DNA from: Arthrobotrys musiformis
Lineage: Eukaryota > Ascomycota > Orbiliomycetes > Orbiliales > Orbiliaceae
DNA length: 64,000 nucleotides
Direction: 5' to 3'
Assembly: GCA_036971715.1 (NCBI GenBank)
Contig: JAVHJL010000005.1
Coordinates: forward strand, 992,001-1,056,000
The notes below the pieces were generated by a model. The model was given only the letters and a program-made list of their open reading frames with translations, had not been told where the DNA came from and did not search any database. Position numbers and translations under genes: made by a program. Below are positions 47,857 to 60,808 of this stretch, one piece after another. Within the stretch, counting starts at the first letter, position 1. Each line of letters starts with the position of its first letter.

Positions 47857-49703
47857 ATGACGACCTTCAATAACCTTCCCGTCCCTCTTCCACCGAGGAC
47901 GCCAACCCCTCCCACACCCCTTCCAGAGGAACCTTTCGTAGACGACGGAGAGTACGACCAAAATTCGCTCGCACCAACTCCAAACAGACTTTCCTGGACA
48001 ACAGCCGACTTCCAGGGAATCGATATTCACTCTTCTACGCCCCCTCAAACCCTCTCTTATTCGTACACTCCGTCGCCAACAAGGTTCAACGGGACTCCGA
48101 CGTTCTCGTCCATCCGACAATCCAGGATGAACGGCTATTCCAATGGAGGATCTAATTCCTCTACAACCACCCTGACAACCACGATCAATGGGACATCATC
48201 CACGCCGCCCACGCGCTCGCCGTTTAACTTCAAACAAGTGGTCATGGCGCCGCCGACGAATCCAGGATCAATGAACCAACAAGCCGTAAGTTCTAGACTC
48301 GAACAATTAGCAAGAACTTTATCGAAAATCAAAGTTCGAGCTTTGACCTAACCTTGTGTGACAATCCGCTCAATAGAACCAACGTCGCGGACATCGATAC
48401 AAACGATCGAGTATAAGCCATCAAATCTTCACCGAACCGAAACCCCGAGCCCCGTTAGCAGTCCCGTTATCCCTACCAATCCCCACGATCAAGGAATGGC
48501 GTCAGAGCATGACGAAAGAACAGAAGATTCGGTTAGGATGGGGATTAGTCCATTTTGGGATTGCTATTTTCTGCGCTTGGAACGGACACGGCTCGCTAGC
48601 TATGACAGCTTTGTCGCATTTGGTGATATATGATGCGGTTTCGGCCGCTTTGTGTGTCGTGGTTGATGTTTTGAGCAATTTTGATGTCTGGAGTAGGAGC
48701 AGTATTCGACATCCGTTTGGGTATGATTTTTTTGCCCGCCTCTCATTCGCCCGACGCCGGTTGATGAATGGCCGAGCGGTTGGAAAGAATGTTTAACGGG
48801 AAGCGTGGGCTGATGGCTTTTTATTCTGATAGGTTACAAAGAGCTGAGGTTCTCATTGGCTTTGCCATGTCGGTTCTATTACTCTTCATGGGATTCGACC
48901 TTATCCAACACGCCGCCCAGGATCTTGTTGCTGGATTCCAAGGAGAGGAGGACCACGAAGGACATGGCCACTCGCACGGTGGCCACCACAGACATCAACG
49001 GGTCCCTAATGGGACTATCGATACCTATGCCCTTCTTGTGATCGGGGCAACTCTCGTCTCGGCGATTGGTTTGAAGAACCATGTGCGCATCGGCAAAGGT
49101 GGGTTGACCTATGGAACTATATCTCATTACGCAATCGAAACTAACAGCATATAGCTCTCCGATTCGCATATATCTCAAACCTTCCATCAATTCTCAGCAA
49201 CCCATCCCATTTCCTCACATTATCTTGTTCGGGTCTTCTACTTTTGCTTCCGCTCCTCTCCGTCACCATGTACGCATGGGTTGACAGAACACTATCCTTG
49301 ACAATTGCTGTGTCAATGATCGTGCTTGGGTTGAGACTCGTCAAGATCCTAGGCAGCATGTTGCTCATGCGATATGGTGGCGAGGGAGTACCGGAGGTTG
49401 TCAAAGCGGTAAGCTATATCATTCAGCCACCCCTCACACTAATACACGGGATGCTAACGAACCAATTTCGTAAAGATCGAGCAGGACTCGGCCGTGACTA
49501 CGATCGAAGAAGCCTCATTCTGGCAAGTTCACTACAGCCTCTGCATGGCCAATCTTAAATTGCATGTCCGTCTCTCCGACGCCTCGACTGAAGCCAAGAT
49601 CCGAGAAAGAATCACCAGGCTCATTAAGGATCGCCTTGGCGGTGTCTACGGAAGAGGTAAGCGGACTTGGGACGTGACAATTGAGATTGTTCCATCGACT
49701 TGA
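47857..49703 (+). CDS. Zrg17-type cation diffusion facilitator (zinc transporter)
   Basis: Five exons (47857-48285, 48377-48720, 48833-49098, 49155-49408, 49476-49703) give 506 residues. CDF proteins move zinc out of the cytosol; the Zrg17 branch supplies the ER and Golgi with a partner CDF. A Pro/Ser/Thr-rich cytosolic N terminus of about 140 residues precedes the membrane part. The segment GWGLVHFGIAIFCAWNGHGS, the intron-spanning HPFGLQRAEVLIGFAM and a histidine-rich loop (HEGHGHSHGGHHRHQ) are CDF features. The loop sits between membrane segments, as expected for a zinc-binding loop. The C-terminal cytosolic domain ends TWDVTIEIVPST. The 112-nt intron 48721-48832 is supported because splicing restores the conserved HPFGLQR junction. 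A TGA at 49701-49703 closes the frame. The specific Zrg17 label is likely, not proven. Confidence 0.85.
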
Positions 49704-52525
49704 GTTTTCCCTTTTGTTTGAATTTTTGCATCCTCTCTATCTCTCTTTGTATTATCATCATGGCTGGTTTTAAATCTCATGCTAGCGGTCATCAGGAAGG
49801 CCGGTTCGATTCCGGGACGAAAGTAAATGTATAATGCCTTTTCCGTTTTTCTTCCCTAATACACCTTTCCGCCCACGGTCCTTCACGAATCATCAAAGGT
49901 AAACTATTTCTTCCACGTGCCCCCAAGGATATCCTGTACATATATACCCAACAATGCTTGCTGAATTACTTCTGTCCCCCCCATTTAAATTTTTGCCATG
50001 CATGCATTATCGAATTTGGTTTAACAAGTCCCGATCATACATTTCGCTCTTGCATACATCAGGGGTCATTTAATGTTCAACATGTTTTCGGCGTTAGTCG
50101 GTCTCATACCCAGCAGTCTTTTTTTAGCCTTGAATACACCGGTTTGACATGTCCACGATAGATTTTTCCACGTTTCCGGAATTCCGTCCAATCCTTTGGC
50201 CTTGTAGTTCCATGCGCTTTTTTAAATTTAGTTAAGGTTCGGAGATCGAGACGTTACACAAGATACACACCCCCACAGATATATACGCCGATCTTGAGCT
50301 TATATAATTATTACTATTTACATGTATAATTACACCATATATACTATTGTCTCTTTAAAGGGGTTGGTGTGGTGTCGTGGGTTGGTGTCCTCTGAGATTG
50401 TATCACAAGAATCAATTATCTATCTGGTGAATCAACTGATACCGCTATCTATAACTGTCAATTGCTACTTTGGAGGAGAAATGATGCAATAGAGGCAATT
50501 AAAACCAATTCCCAACCGATAAGGACATATTTGGCAAGGTTGTTCCAGGAGGTTTTAAGTAGGCGCTCCGGTGTATACATGTAAGGGTAGGTAACGTCGA
50601 TGTGAGAGAATTTTCGTATTGTTTTTCAATTTTAAATTTAGAGTGACCGCGGTAGTCTTTGGGTAACGGTGTATATGGTGATAGTGATCGTAGGGTGGTA
50701 TCAGCGCCTGGATAACCGGATTCTATCGAAGCTACTGGCGGCGATTGTGATGCATATATTTTATAATTACACTAGAGGTTAAATTTAAAACGTAAAGAGG
50801 TCACAGCATGTAGATCGATCGTTGTCTGCATGAGGCTTCATGAGGTAGACGCCCGATAGGTTGAAATTTTTTTTACCGCATTATCTTGTAAACTAGATTC
50901 TGCTGCGGACTCCTCCGTGGAGTCGTTCCTACTGGCCGATATATTTGCTGATAGTAATTTATTCACAGTTTGGTTACGAGACTGGTAATTTATACACCGA
51001 AACCCTCGTCCATAATTACGACACTGACAACGCGGCACATACGCAAACAATCTTTAATCTTTGAGCGATTTCTACAGCCACATGGCAGATAGTGAGTTAG
51101 AGAGTTAGACGCAAGAAGTACCCCCCAGGCTAGAGTTAGACTCAGTGTGCCCCTCTCAGATTGGCCTAGACGAGTGAGTGATCTTATAATATAACCCGCC
51201 ATACCACCACAGTAGCCTCGTCGCAGTCGGTTTACATGGGACGAAGAACGCTCTTCGTCGTACCTCTGCAACTAGCCAGTCGGTTAGACAGTCAGGGCAT
51301 ATCGCCATTGGGCGTTCCCCTTGTTATGTTACTCACGTCGCACAACGGCTCAAACATGGTGATACCATCACGTGGTAATACCCACGACGAATCCAAATAG
51401 GTCGACTAAACCACTTCTATGCTGTGGTTGACGTCTGGGTACGAGACAAACTTCTATGTATTATTAATATATTTCCACAAGTGACCCCCAGACTATTCCA
51501 TACGCCAGTACCTGGCAGACCAGGCATTGGTTAAAACCCATACCAGACAATCGACATCCTGCTTTAAATCGAGCCCCACCAGATAGCTATCGATACGTAC
51601 CCAGTTCAATTCCGCTTTCCCCGTCCGGTGTGTGTTGGTATCACAAGGTCACACAGATCGACCGACCCTGACAACTACATGTCTCGGCAAACCCCTACAG
51701 CATTTTACAACAGATGCAACACAGCATAAATCTCGTATTATATTTGAGCACGAGGAATAGGAAGAAGTCATCCGCTGCAGCATTTGGTTTACGAGATATG
51801 AAGAAATTGTCTCATAAACCAGACTGCCGAACTAAGTGCATGAAGAAAGTAGAAGAACTATGATAATAATTGCTTCCCTAAGATGAGGTAAAACCCGGCT
51901 TTTTGCGAAGGAGAAGCCGCTGAAGCTCGTACAGTCATGCGTTGACTCGAATGCCCAGACTAAGCCATAAGCCTGCAGATAGTTGCATTCTCTCATGTTA
52001 CGTACTTGGTCTTATGCTACTTGTTACTCGCTGCATTTCAACACCATTTGTTGCAGCATTGGCATTTTGCCTAACGAAATTTTGAGAATTCCTCGCCCGA
52101 TCGATCGATCGAGAGACTCTTCAACTACACACACTTTTGTTTATTCGGGTTAGTCTGGCCCACACACCGTTTGGATACGAGACTAGGGCCCCACATATGG
52201 ACAGTTGCAGAAGTCAATTCTACAACAATATTCGAGTCGGAATGTGATACCAAGTCCCACCAAAAAACTCGTGAATCCCCAGTTTTTCCTCCCTGCCCTG
52301 GAAGCGAGACGACTAAACTAGACTTGCCGGCGCCGTATGCCGTCCCGTTTCGCATATCATCATGCATGACAAGGAATGAAGCTCAGACGTCTCTAGTCTG
52401 CTAGCTCGTTGGCATTATAACCGCTGTCAATATGTTATGAATCTACCTCTGGAGACAACCTCTGAGCTCTGCATCTCCTGCTATAATTTCTACCTATGCA
52501 AATATCTCCCCGTTGGGGAGTCCAC

Positions 52526-52641
52526 CGAGTTATGCCGACATGTCATGAATCTAGGGGAATATTCAGCCATCCGTTAGTCTGCCAAGTTATGTCACCATTT
52601 CATGAATTCATGAATCTACGGAAACATTCGGCCGTCTGTTA
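52526..52641. repeat. degenerate tandem duplication, unit about 56-60 bases
   Basis: Two units start AGTTATG at 52526 and 52582 and share TCATGAATCTA, an ATTC(A/G)GCC block and CGTTAGTCTG/CTGTTACTC-like ends. The second has an extra internal ATGAATTC. A weaker third copy (TTATGAATCTAC) lies near 52434. Confidence 0.7.
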
Positions 52642-52825
52642 CTCATGAGCCGACATAAATCCTTGGATTTACCCCTCTTTTCTGAGGATTTCGATTCAAC
52701 GGCTAGTCTCGTAGCCTAGAGGATGCATGCTCTAGCAATGGGGATCGGGCCCATGGGACTATCGAGTATTACTGGTCCCGCAGCGTTCTGGGTTTTGTCC
52801 AACGCGAATCTTTCAAAAGTGTGGA

Positions 52826-52833
52826 TATAAAAG
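52826..52833 (+). promoter_or_regulatory. candidate TATA box of the O-methyltransferase gene
   Basis: TATAAAAG lies 180 bases before the ATG, followed by a pyrimidine-rich CCTTCTTTTTC tract and TATATC repeats. This is a strong core-promoter layout for a fungal gene. Confidence 0.5.
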
Positions 52834-53005
52834 GGCCCCTTTTTTGCCTCCCCTTCCCCTTCTTTTTCTAATATTCCTCATCATCATCTTCGATTACTCT
52901 TCTAGTTCTCATTCTATATCTACGTATAAATATATACCCATTACTTTGTCTCGTCCTCAGTTAGCCCACACGGAGTAATAATTAATTACCTGTAACATCG
53001 TAGCC

Positions 53006-54759
53006 ATGGCTCCAACCAATGGATATTGGCCCACAGGCGGAGCGCCCATCCTCCGCCCCAAGATCTCTGAGCTAGTCCAAGAGATCGCCGAAAATTCCAA
53101 AATCCTTGAGGATTATATTATTTCTCAGGGCCTTCCTTACCCATCATTCGCTGCTGATGGTCCGTCGGCATGCCCTCTTCCACCACCGAAGACACCGGAG
53201 CTTATAAAACTACATGCTGCTAGGACACACGTCCTGACTGCTTCCAAGCTACTACATGACCTAACCGCAGGCCCAGCCGAATTAATCCAGTGGAGTGTCT
53301 TGGGCGTAAGTTAACATCCCAGACATGATTATCAATGAACAGCGAGTGGCTAACCTTCAAACCAGTTCAACGACACCTCCTCCCTCCAGGTCATCTACCG
53401 GTTCAAAATAGCCCAAGCTGTTCCAGAAACCGGCGATATCTCCTTCAACGACCTAAGCAAGAAAGTCAAGATTCCCGCTATCAAGCTGGGCCAAATCCTC
53501 CGTTTCGCAATGACAAACCACATCTTCTGCGAGCCCCGTAACGGATACGTCGCCCACACGGCTGCATCACTCCTCCTTCGTGACGAAAATGCCCCGCCGT
53601 CCGCATGGGTTGGCTGCTCCGTTGATGAGTTCTTTGGTACGGCGAAGCATCTTTCTGATAGCTTGGAGAAGGACCCGGGAGGTATTCATGACTCGTCTTG
53701 GGCTATGGAGTTTGAGGGACAGGGTTATTTCGAATACTTGTCCAAGGATGCGAAGAGGTCGAATAGATTTGGGTTATCTATGTCTCAGTGGAGTTCTGGG
53801 TATGGATTGAATGCTGAGAACTTGCTCAGGGCGTATGACTGGACGAAGATACGTAAGGGTGCTACAATCGTTGATGTAAGTGATTACTACTCGTTTAATC
53901 CCCGTATTACTTGTTTAAGTCTCGTCGTCGGCTGCGGAGCCGTCAACCATGACTATGGCTTTTGGATAAAATACCACAAAAGAGGGTGCACCGGTGTTGC
54001 ATAACCCTTGGGTCCTGCGGTGGCCTTGGTATTAATATTTCCTACAAAGTCATTAGAGAAAGGGTAACAGAATGGCCTTCGACTCTCATTGCTCTCCCTG
54101 ACAAAAGTGATCGGGGCATTCGTTATTTTATCAAGCTATTAACCAATCCATCGATAACCTCCAGGTCGGCGGCGCCACTGGCTTCGTCTGCATCGAAATC
54201 GCAAAATCCCACCCCCACCTCAACTTCCAAATCCAAGACCTCTCAGTCCCCTCCCTTGAAACGGGCAAAAAAAACATCGCCAAAGACAGCCCCGAACTCG
54301 CGAGTAGGTTCCAGTTCGTCGAGCATAACTTCTTCAACGAACAACCCACCAAGGGGGCCGATGTGTACTTCCTCCGATTCATCCTTCACGACTGGCCCGA
54401 TAACGATGTCATGAAGATTTTGAAGAACTTGGTGCCGGCGTTGAAGAATGGTAGTAAGATTATTATTTGTGATTATATCCTACCGCCGGCGAATGTTGTG
54501 AATCCTTGGGAGGAGAGGAGAATCAGGTATGTTGTTTTATTGTACTCGGAGGGTATCGATATCGTTTACAATAACGGCTAATCCGTTGCTATCTAGATCG
54601 ACCGACATCCTCATGCTCGGATTATTCCACTCCTACGAACGCCAGGAGGCGGACTGGAAGAGGTTGTTCGCCGAAGTCGATCCAAGACTTCGCTTCGATG
54701 GCTTCTCCAGCCCCGAAGGCTCGTTGACGGGTGTGATTGAGACCACCTACGTTGAGTAA
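53006..54759 (+). CDS. SAM-dependent O-methyltransferase, secondary-metabolism type
   Basis: Four exons (53006-53305, 53366-53875, 54165-54526, 54597-54759) give 444 residues in a continuous frame. The family transfers methyl from S-adenosylmethionine to hydroxyls of phenolic or polyketide compounds. The N-terminal dimerisation part of about 250 residues includes a winged-helix-like region. Exon 3 opens with the SAM-binding VGGATGF (about 271). The catalytic HDWPD lies near residue 345, within FLRFILHDWPDNDVMKIL, and ILMLGLFHSYERQEADWKRL near the end is typical of fungal members such as the sterigmatocystin and aflatoxin-type enzymes. Intron 2 is unusually long for this window (289 nt). No polyketide synthase, P450 or transporter lies beside it, so substrate and pathway cannot be inferred. 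The start ATG has good context (CCATGG) and an upstream TATA-like box. Confidence 0.9.
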
Positions 54760-55489
54760 ACGTATTCTCGGTGCCATCAAAAACAAAAAACCGTAGTGAA
54801 GGCTCGCAGGTTCCGGACTTTATAATTTTTTTTTTTATTTGCTTAGCTTAGTTTTATTGTTTTTGGGGATGCCTACGGGCTGGTATTGGGGTTAAGTTCA
54901 CGGATAAGATTCTCTCGTTTTTTTTCCTTCTTTTCTTTTTCTTTTCTTTTTTTTTTAAAAAAAAAATATTAATGTGGGTATATCATCATAGGTGCTACCA
55001 CCAAGCTTGTTGATGTTCGGACAGACCGTCCCCACTATGCTGTACCTCTTTTTCGATTATTATACGGGTAGTTTGGGGAAATAGTTGGGAACTAGGGCTA
55101 GACTTAGCTAGAACTTAGACCAGAAAATTCAACCTTTTCTACCTTCAATCGGACTTGGGCAGTCAGCAGGCCGTTTTAAATCAGTTGATTCTTTGAAATC
55201 TTTGAGTTTTAATTCCATGCTCGCGAATGGGTAAAAAAAGACACCAATGCAACGCAGAATCCCATAGCTTTCGAAAGACGTAATGAAAGGAAATTTAAAC
55301 AATCAAAAAGCAAGTACTTAAGTGGTGAAAGAGAAAGACCGTATTAACGAAGTAGTAGCCATCCCCAGAGGAAATGGAAGGAGTTTAAGAGGGAAGAAAG
55401 AAAATACAAAACCAAAACAAGATTCCCGGGAATACATTTCTCTAGTGTCCTCCTTGCGATTTCTAACCCCAAGTGATCTCATTGCCTGT
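54760..55489. other. intergenic region between convergent genes
   Basis: Homopolymer-rich 3' region (T and A runs at 54825-54838 and 54940-54968) where the O-methyltransferase and the hydrophilic-protein gene converge. No coding exon was seen. Confidence 0.6.
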
Positions 55490-56634
55490 TCACTCGGAAG
55501 AATGGTGAAGCTTTTCTCTAATTTTTTGCGACAGGCCTTTTTTCTCAGTGTGGGTATCATCGCGACCGTCTACGGCACCACTGTATTTATCGTTATCTAG
55601 AGTCTCGGACGGGGTGTTGGAACTTGTCTCGTAGTTGGAACTAGATACTGATGGTCGTTTATTTTGGTGGCTTCCGTGGCCGCCGAAGCCGCTGTGGTCG
55701 ACGCCATACCCTGTAATTATTGTTAGGTATTTCTTTCTTCCTTTTTGTAGTAAATTAAAACCCATGCTTACATTTCTTTTCCTTCTGTGGTTCGCCGGAT
55801 TCGCCTTTGATGTCTCCGTGGGCGATACCCTTCTCGTCCATTAACCTGGCAGCCTCACGGGCGGCACCGGGGCGCTGTTATAAAGCGGGCTCTTGTCAGT
55901 CTCTTTTCCTTTTGATAATACGCAAACGTAGTAACTCACAGTAGCATCAAAATCACCACCGTCAGAGGCCAGGCCGGTGCTTTTCTCGTATTTTGTCCCA
56001 GTCCCTTCACCTCTGCTCTGATTCTCCGAGTCAGGTAATTTCAGACCGGCTGGGCCTCCGGCTCCACCACCCATCGATCCACTGCTGCCAGAGACATTGC
56101 TATTGCCACTACCGGTTGAGGGGGTGTCCGGCTCGGCAGTGGGTTTATTACCCCCTTGGTATTGCGGGGTGTCTTGTTGGGCTGAGGACGGGTTAGCGTT
56201 TACACTTGGCTGCGCGCCGGCTGAGCCGCCGAAACCGGTGTTTGGCTCGTTCGAAGAGCCTTTTTGAACCGGTTAGCTATTGTAATTACTCATATAGATG
56301 CTGGAAATAGAATTAAATACGTACTAAAGGTATTCTTATTCATACCCCTCTGGTCTCCAGTAATGTTCGCACCCTGCGGTTGTCCACCTGTGGAAACGGG
56401 GCCTTGAGGACGCTTGTTAGTGTCGTATTGCTGACCGGGCTGGTAGGTACCTTCGGCGTCGGGATCAGATTCGAGACGGCCGTTGGATCTTGTTTCTGTG
56501 ATTTTGTCATCGATCATCGATTTGTGGACTTCGGTGTGGTTCCCATAGCCTTTGGTGGTGGTGTTTGTGTCATTGGTATTGTCGCCCCAGATGGTTTCTT
56601 TGAGGGCTGTGGTGGCTTGGGCGATTGTCTCCAT
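55490..56634 (-). CDS. hydrophilic fungal protein of unknown function
   Basis: Four exons on the minus strand (56634-56325, 56259-55940, 55874-55772, 55710-55490) give 317 residues with consistent phases. The protein is very hydrophilic, rich in Gly, Ser, Thr, Asn and Asp, with no membrane segment or signal peptide, so it is probably largely disordered. Recognisable blocks are GGDFDATRPGAAREAARLMD (spliced from exons 2 and 3), EKGIAHGDIKGESG, and the C-terminal LSQKIREKLHHSSE. Fungi have a family of small hydrophilic proteins with a DFDA..PGA..EA..L core and a KIKEKLH end. Many are expressed in spores or under stress, but no biochemical role is established that I can name. The acceptor of intron 1 is CAAAAAG rather than the usual pyrimidine-AG, chosen because it alone keeps the frame. 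Confidence 0.7.
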
Positions 56635-58691
56635 TTTGGTATTTTGTATTTTTTTTTTCTTTTCTAATTTCTTTCTCTTGTTTGATGAAGGGGAAGGCGG
56701 CTTAAGGGTAGGTGAAGTTTGGGGATATTTGTGTATTTGAAAGTTTTTCGTTAGTCGTGGTTGTGATGTCACTTTGAAATACCGAATATATCTCTTTATC
56801 CTCGGAAATCAAGGAGCCTTAAAGGTTAAGGGTCCAATTTAAATATTTGCTTTGCAATGCTTGGTTTTCTTGGTATAAAAGCTTGTCGGATTAATTAAAA
56901 TGCCGAGTCTTGTGTAAAATAGTTCTTGTTTTATATCATAGCGCGGATAACGGAATATCTTGGTTTACAGGCGGAAAGAGTAGGGCGCTGGAGTGTCTAT
57001 ATATACTACCGTATACGGACTTAAGTACCCGAGTAAGTACTAATTTGGTAGGTATATATATGCGTATGGGAGAAGTTAAGGACCTTTGTCGGTTCCGGCA
57101 TGTTTGGGTACAAGCTTGGATTCTTTCGATGACTTCACCGGTTTCGAACTTTGGCCATGACCCGGATTAGCTGGTATATGTACTGGGGGCCACTAGCTCG
57201 CACGAAGATCTGGAACTTTGGGAAAATCTGGTCATGGGAAGGTTGATATTTGCGGTTGAGTGGATATCCGGATATCTTTTTACTGTTACGGTAAGGTATT
57301 GACGTTTTATGGCCAAGTATTGCGGGCGGGGCTTGTCATCTGTGATACAAGAATATACACCAATCATACTCTTTAGTCCCGTGGGGGATAATGGATATGT
57401 ATCTAGATACCGCTTGAGTATCTTGTGATATTGATTTCTTTCACGTTCGAATGCATGTATAAAGTCCCCCCTCGTTGATCAATTGATCAATTGAGTAACG
57501 GCTCACCAGTCGAGATTATTGAGATCGTAGGCGTAGTAGCACATATTACTTCAAAGCAACGAGACGGACTATCCCTAATCCTAAAGTCTCAATACTGGTA
57601 TCAGTACTGTACCGGTATCAATACGTATTCGAGATCGGGTTGAAGTGTATGAGGGTTAAACTTGGCTGTGTTGCGGGTGGTGTTGGAGGGAACGTCACTT
57701 GGTCGCAATCGTGACATCATTCGCGTGTCGCTGCCTGTCGCTCGGAGCGGTAACCGAGCATTCGCCACGCGCTAGCACTTGTCATCTGGGCCGTGGCTGG
57801 TACTAATCATATCATGTCGTGTCAGTTCTCCCAGACACTGCTAATAGAAAACCAAGATACATTGACACGGCGGAGATGATTGATAGTGTAGATGGTCGAG
57901 AGCAGCGTAGGGAGATAGTATAATGTGATATATAGCAACCGGCGCCGGCCTGATATGATATCTGATATATTGGAGCGACTGTACTGGAAACAATGGGGCG
58001 TACCGTGCCGTCTTGGCCGAGGGTCCAACCCGGCTAGCCTCGACCAGTGCATGCAAGCGTGCGCGTGCCTGTATCCAGCGATTACAACGGCGGCATCTGA
58101 CCAGTCACAGTGGTTCAATGGTTCGCGTCAATGGATTTGATATTGGTTTGAATTGGCTGGTGTCTCTGTCTCTGTCGCAGTCGCTTATATGCATGTTTGA
58201 CTCGAACGCTCACCTGCAGCTGACTGTATACCTCGTAAACCGAATAACCTCAGACCAACATCAGAAAGATACAAAACGTTAAAACTCGCGAACCGAAGAG
58301 AAGAAAAAAAAGCTAACAGAGACAAGCTTCCCTTGTCCGAAGCATGCAGCTTGCGAAGCCATCTTGGCCAATTTGCCCGTTTTGGCGACGCCGCTCGGAT
58401 CACGGCAACCTCCTATTTATCCATCGTCATATCGTGATTTGATTCTCAGCCCGTGGATGCATAAGTCCTGCATGCTCGCGCATATTATACGTATTATAGG
58501 TCCTTTCCTCAGCTCACGACCAAACTCCACCCGCCGCCCTCTTTCGCACCTCCAATTCGCTCGCTGTCTTCCTTTCACCCCCCTCTCCCTCTCCCACCCT
58601 TCCTCTTTCCCTCAGTCATCTTTCCCTTCCTTTTCTTTTCTAATTCGATGATTGCACGCTACTTTCCCCTCGATCACCATCTTGCACCAAC
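56635..58691. other. 2-kb gene-free stretch
   Basis: Shared upstream region of the hydrophilic-protein gene (-) and the CorA gene (+). It includes TATATATA-rich DNA near 56999-57063, an inverted TGATCAATTGATCAATTGA at 57476-57494 and a CT-rich tract before the CorA start. Short frames here lack coding character. Confidence 0.55.
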
Positions 58692-60808
58692 ATGATGGCC
58701 TCCAGCGGCAGATACCACCACAAACCCTCCCGTTCAGAAGAAGAGGATCCAACCAGTCCCATCAGTCGCGTGAGCACCTCCGAAGGCTTCAGCACCCGCC
58801 AACGTCCTGCAGTCCCCGGCGAAGTCCGACTTTCCTTCGACAATGGCCGAAACCCAGTTTTCCCCGGCGACGACTCCGATAGCAATACTGAATCCACGGG
58901 TTCAGCTCGCCGACGGGCCTTTCGAAGGCGTGGAAAACGCATGACTGCCTCTCGCAGCTACCAGAATCCGACTAAGATCATTGGTGCCGAACCGGGTATC
59001 GAAGCTACGCAAGAAATAGATCTTGAGCTTTATGCTCGGTGCGAGATCACCCTAGTGGATTATGGTCTGGAGGATATGATCACGACCGAGTTGATCAATG
59101 AGACCCTCCCGGAGTTTCTGGCGAGACCGAGACCGAAGTGGGCGACTGTTCGATGGATCAATGTCAACGGTCTGTCTTGGGATGTTATCAAGTGTCTCGG
59201 ACAGTATAAAGCTCTCCACCGGCTGGCGATAGAGGACATTATGAATACTCATTCTCGTTCAAAGACGGATTGGTATTCAGACCATGCACTTATAGTCCTG
59301 ACCTTACAAAAACTCGTCCATCTCGACACCGCTGAGGAGGAGCATAAAAAGAAACAACAGGGTTGGTTTCAGAATTTGTTCGATTTGCCTGATGTAGTGG
59401 ATAGCGATGACGACTCGTTCCCCGAGGTTCAAGGCCACAGCGATGGAACTGATGTCAAAACCATCCAGACGCTTCAGAGGTACCACGGAGGCCCCAATTA
59501 TGAACGCATTCTGTTTATGGAAAAGAACTCCAGCCTGGCGCAAAAGGATTACGCCGTGGCCGTTGAGCAGTGTTCCATTTTCCTTTGCGACGATAATACG
59601 GTGATCAGTTTCTTCGAACGGTCCGCTGACGATATCGAGCCGCCGATAATGGCCCGTCTGGCGTCCACTAACACCCTCCTCCGCAGTTCCTGCGATGGTA
59701 GCATGGTCGTCCAAGCCATCATCGATGCCATAGTCGACCTATGCTTTCCAGTAATCCACGCCTACCAGGATACAATCGGTGAGCTGGAACTTAACGTCCT
59801 GACGGATACATCTCTGCATGACACCCAGAGGTTGTACATCCTAACCAGCGAACTGGCGCTTTTGAAAACCACCATCCAGCCGTTGACTGGGATTATCAAC
59901 GCTCTTCGTGATCATAAGAGGGACCCCTCTAAGAAGGGGACTAATACTATTAGTCAACTTACTTCTGTTGGGATATCTCCGATTGCGCATACATACCTTG
60001 GCGACGTGCAGGATCATACGATAGTTTTGTTGGAAACCGTAGAGACGATGAAGAGGTCGGCGGATAATCTAACGTATGTCTTCTTTTTTTCCCGATTAAT
60101 TCGAGGTACGACGTACTAACCTTGGAACGTAGGGACTACATATTCAACACTGTCGGGAACCTACAGAATGAGAATATGCGGCAGTTGACAATTGTTACTA
60201 TATTCTTCCTCCCTCTGACCTTCCTAACCGTAAGTTCTCTTGTCCTGCTCCGCAAGGGGTGATATAAATTGACCTGGGTTTGATGAAAAGGGATATTTCG
60301 GCATGAACTTCACCGAATTTAGCGGAATCGAAAGATCTGATGCGTAAGTAGTATACAAAGAATGATAGTTAAAAGTGGTTCGGAGCTAACTGGTTTGATA
60401 CAGCTTCTTCTGGTATCTCGCTGTGCCAATAGGCGTAACAACAATGCTTATATTATTGTCAGACCTCCCCCAAACAAAATAACTAAAAAGGCAGCATTCC
60501 TAACTGACTAAAACAGGAACGGCCCATTAATCCGCCAAGTCACCAAACTTTTCCGACGCCGTCAAATTAGTAAAGTGCGGCGGCTACGTGAACGACAAGA
60601 ACGGAAGAACCGTCCAAAGTTGAAACTAAATGCCACGCGACGCTTTACCTTCGGACCTAAGAGTGTCGAAGAGGATGGCAAGTCGTCGAGACAGGCGAAT
60701 GGCGATATGACTATACCCGAAGAACCGATAGTGGCTTCTGGAAGTCATACGATTGCGAGAGATATGGCGATTAACGATGGGAGTGAACGGATTACAATTG
60801 AGCCGTGA
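58692..60808 (+). CDS. CorA-type magnesium/divalent cation transporter
   Basis: Five exons (58692-60073, 60133-60229, 60291-60343, 60404-60457, 60517-60808) give 625 residues. CorA-family proteins are pentameric channels for Mg2+ or related ions. A basic, Ser-rich cytosolic N terminus of about 85 residues is followed by the alpha/beta CorA domain and a long helical stalk (EQCSIFLCDDNTVISFFERS to ADNLTDYIFNTVGNLQNEN). The first membrane helix (LTIVTIFFLPLTFLT) is followed by the signature YFGMNF, the GMN selectivity motif, then EFSGIERSDAFFWY and the second helix (LAVPIGVTTMLILL). The C-terminal tail is basic (RRRQISKVRRLRERQERKNR). Intron 4 begins with a weak GTCAGA donor. The annotated stop is directly preceded by a GTGAGT donor that could add about 40 more residues. 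Fungal CorA proteins of this sort may act in the plasma membrane or vacuole. Confidence 0.9.

Larger units (their letters stand above)
49704..53005. other. 3.3-kb gene-poor stretch with degenerate repeats
   Basis: No supported gene. It holds four of the eight TACGAGAC motifs of the window (50975, 51440, 52176 and, inverted, 52706), a degenerate tandem duplication at 52526-52641, and a TATA-like box at 52826 for the O-methyltransferase gene. Absence of coding frames and motif recurrence suggest decayed repetitive DNA. Confidence 0.5.

Noticed and set aside
48768..49154. Alternative start MAERLERM in the zinc-transporter gene
   Set aside because: It lies inside an intron; splicing 48720 to 48833 restores the conserved HPFGLQRAEVL junction that this start would lose.
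49803..49813. GGTTCGATTCC, a perfect tRNA B-box-like word
   Set aside because: No matching acceptor stem, D arm or anticodon arm can be folded around it, and it lies in the 3' region of the zinc-transporter gene.
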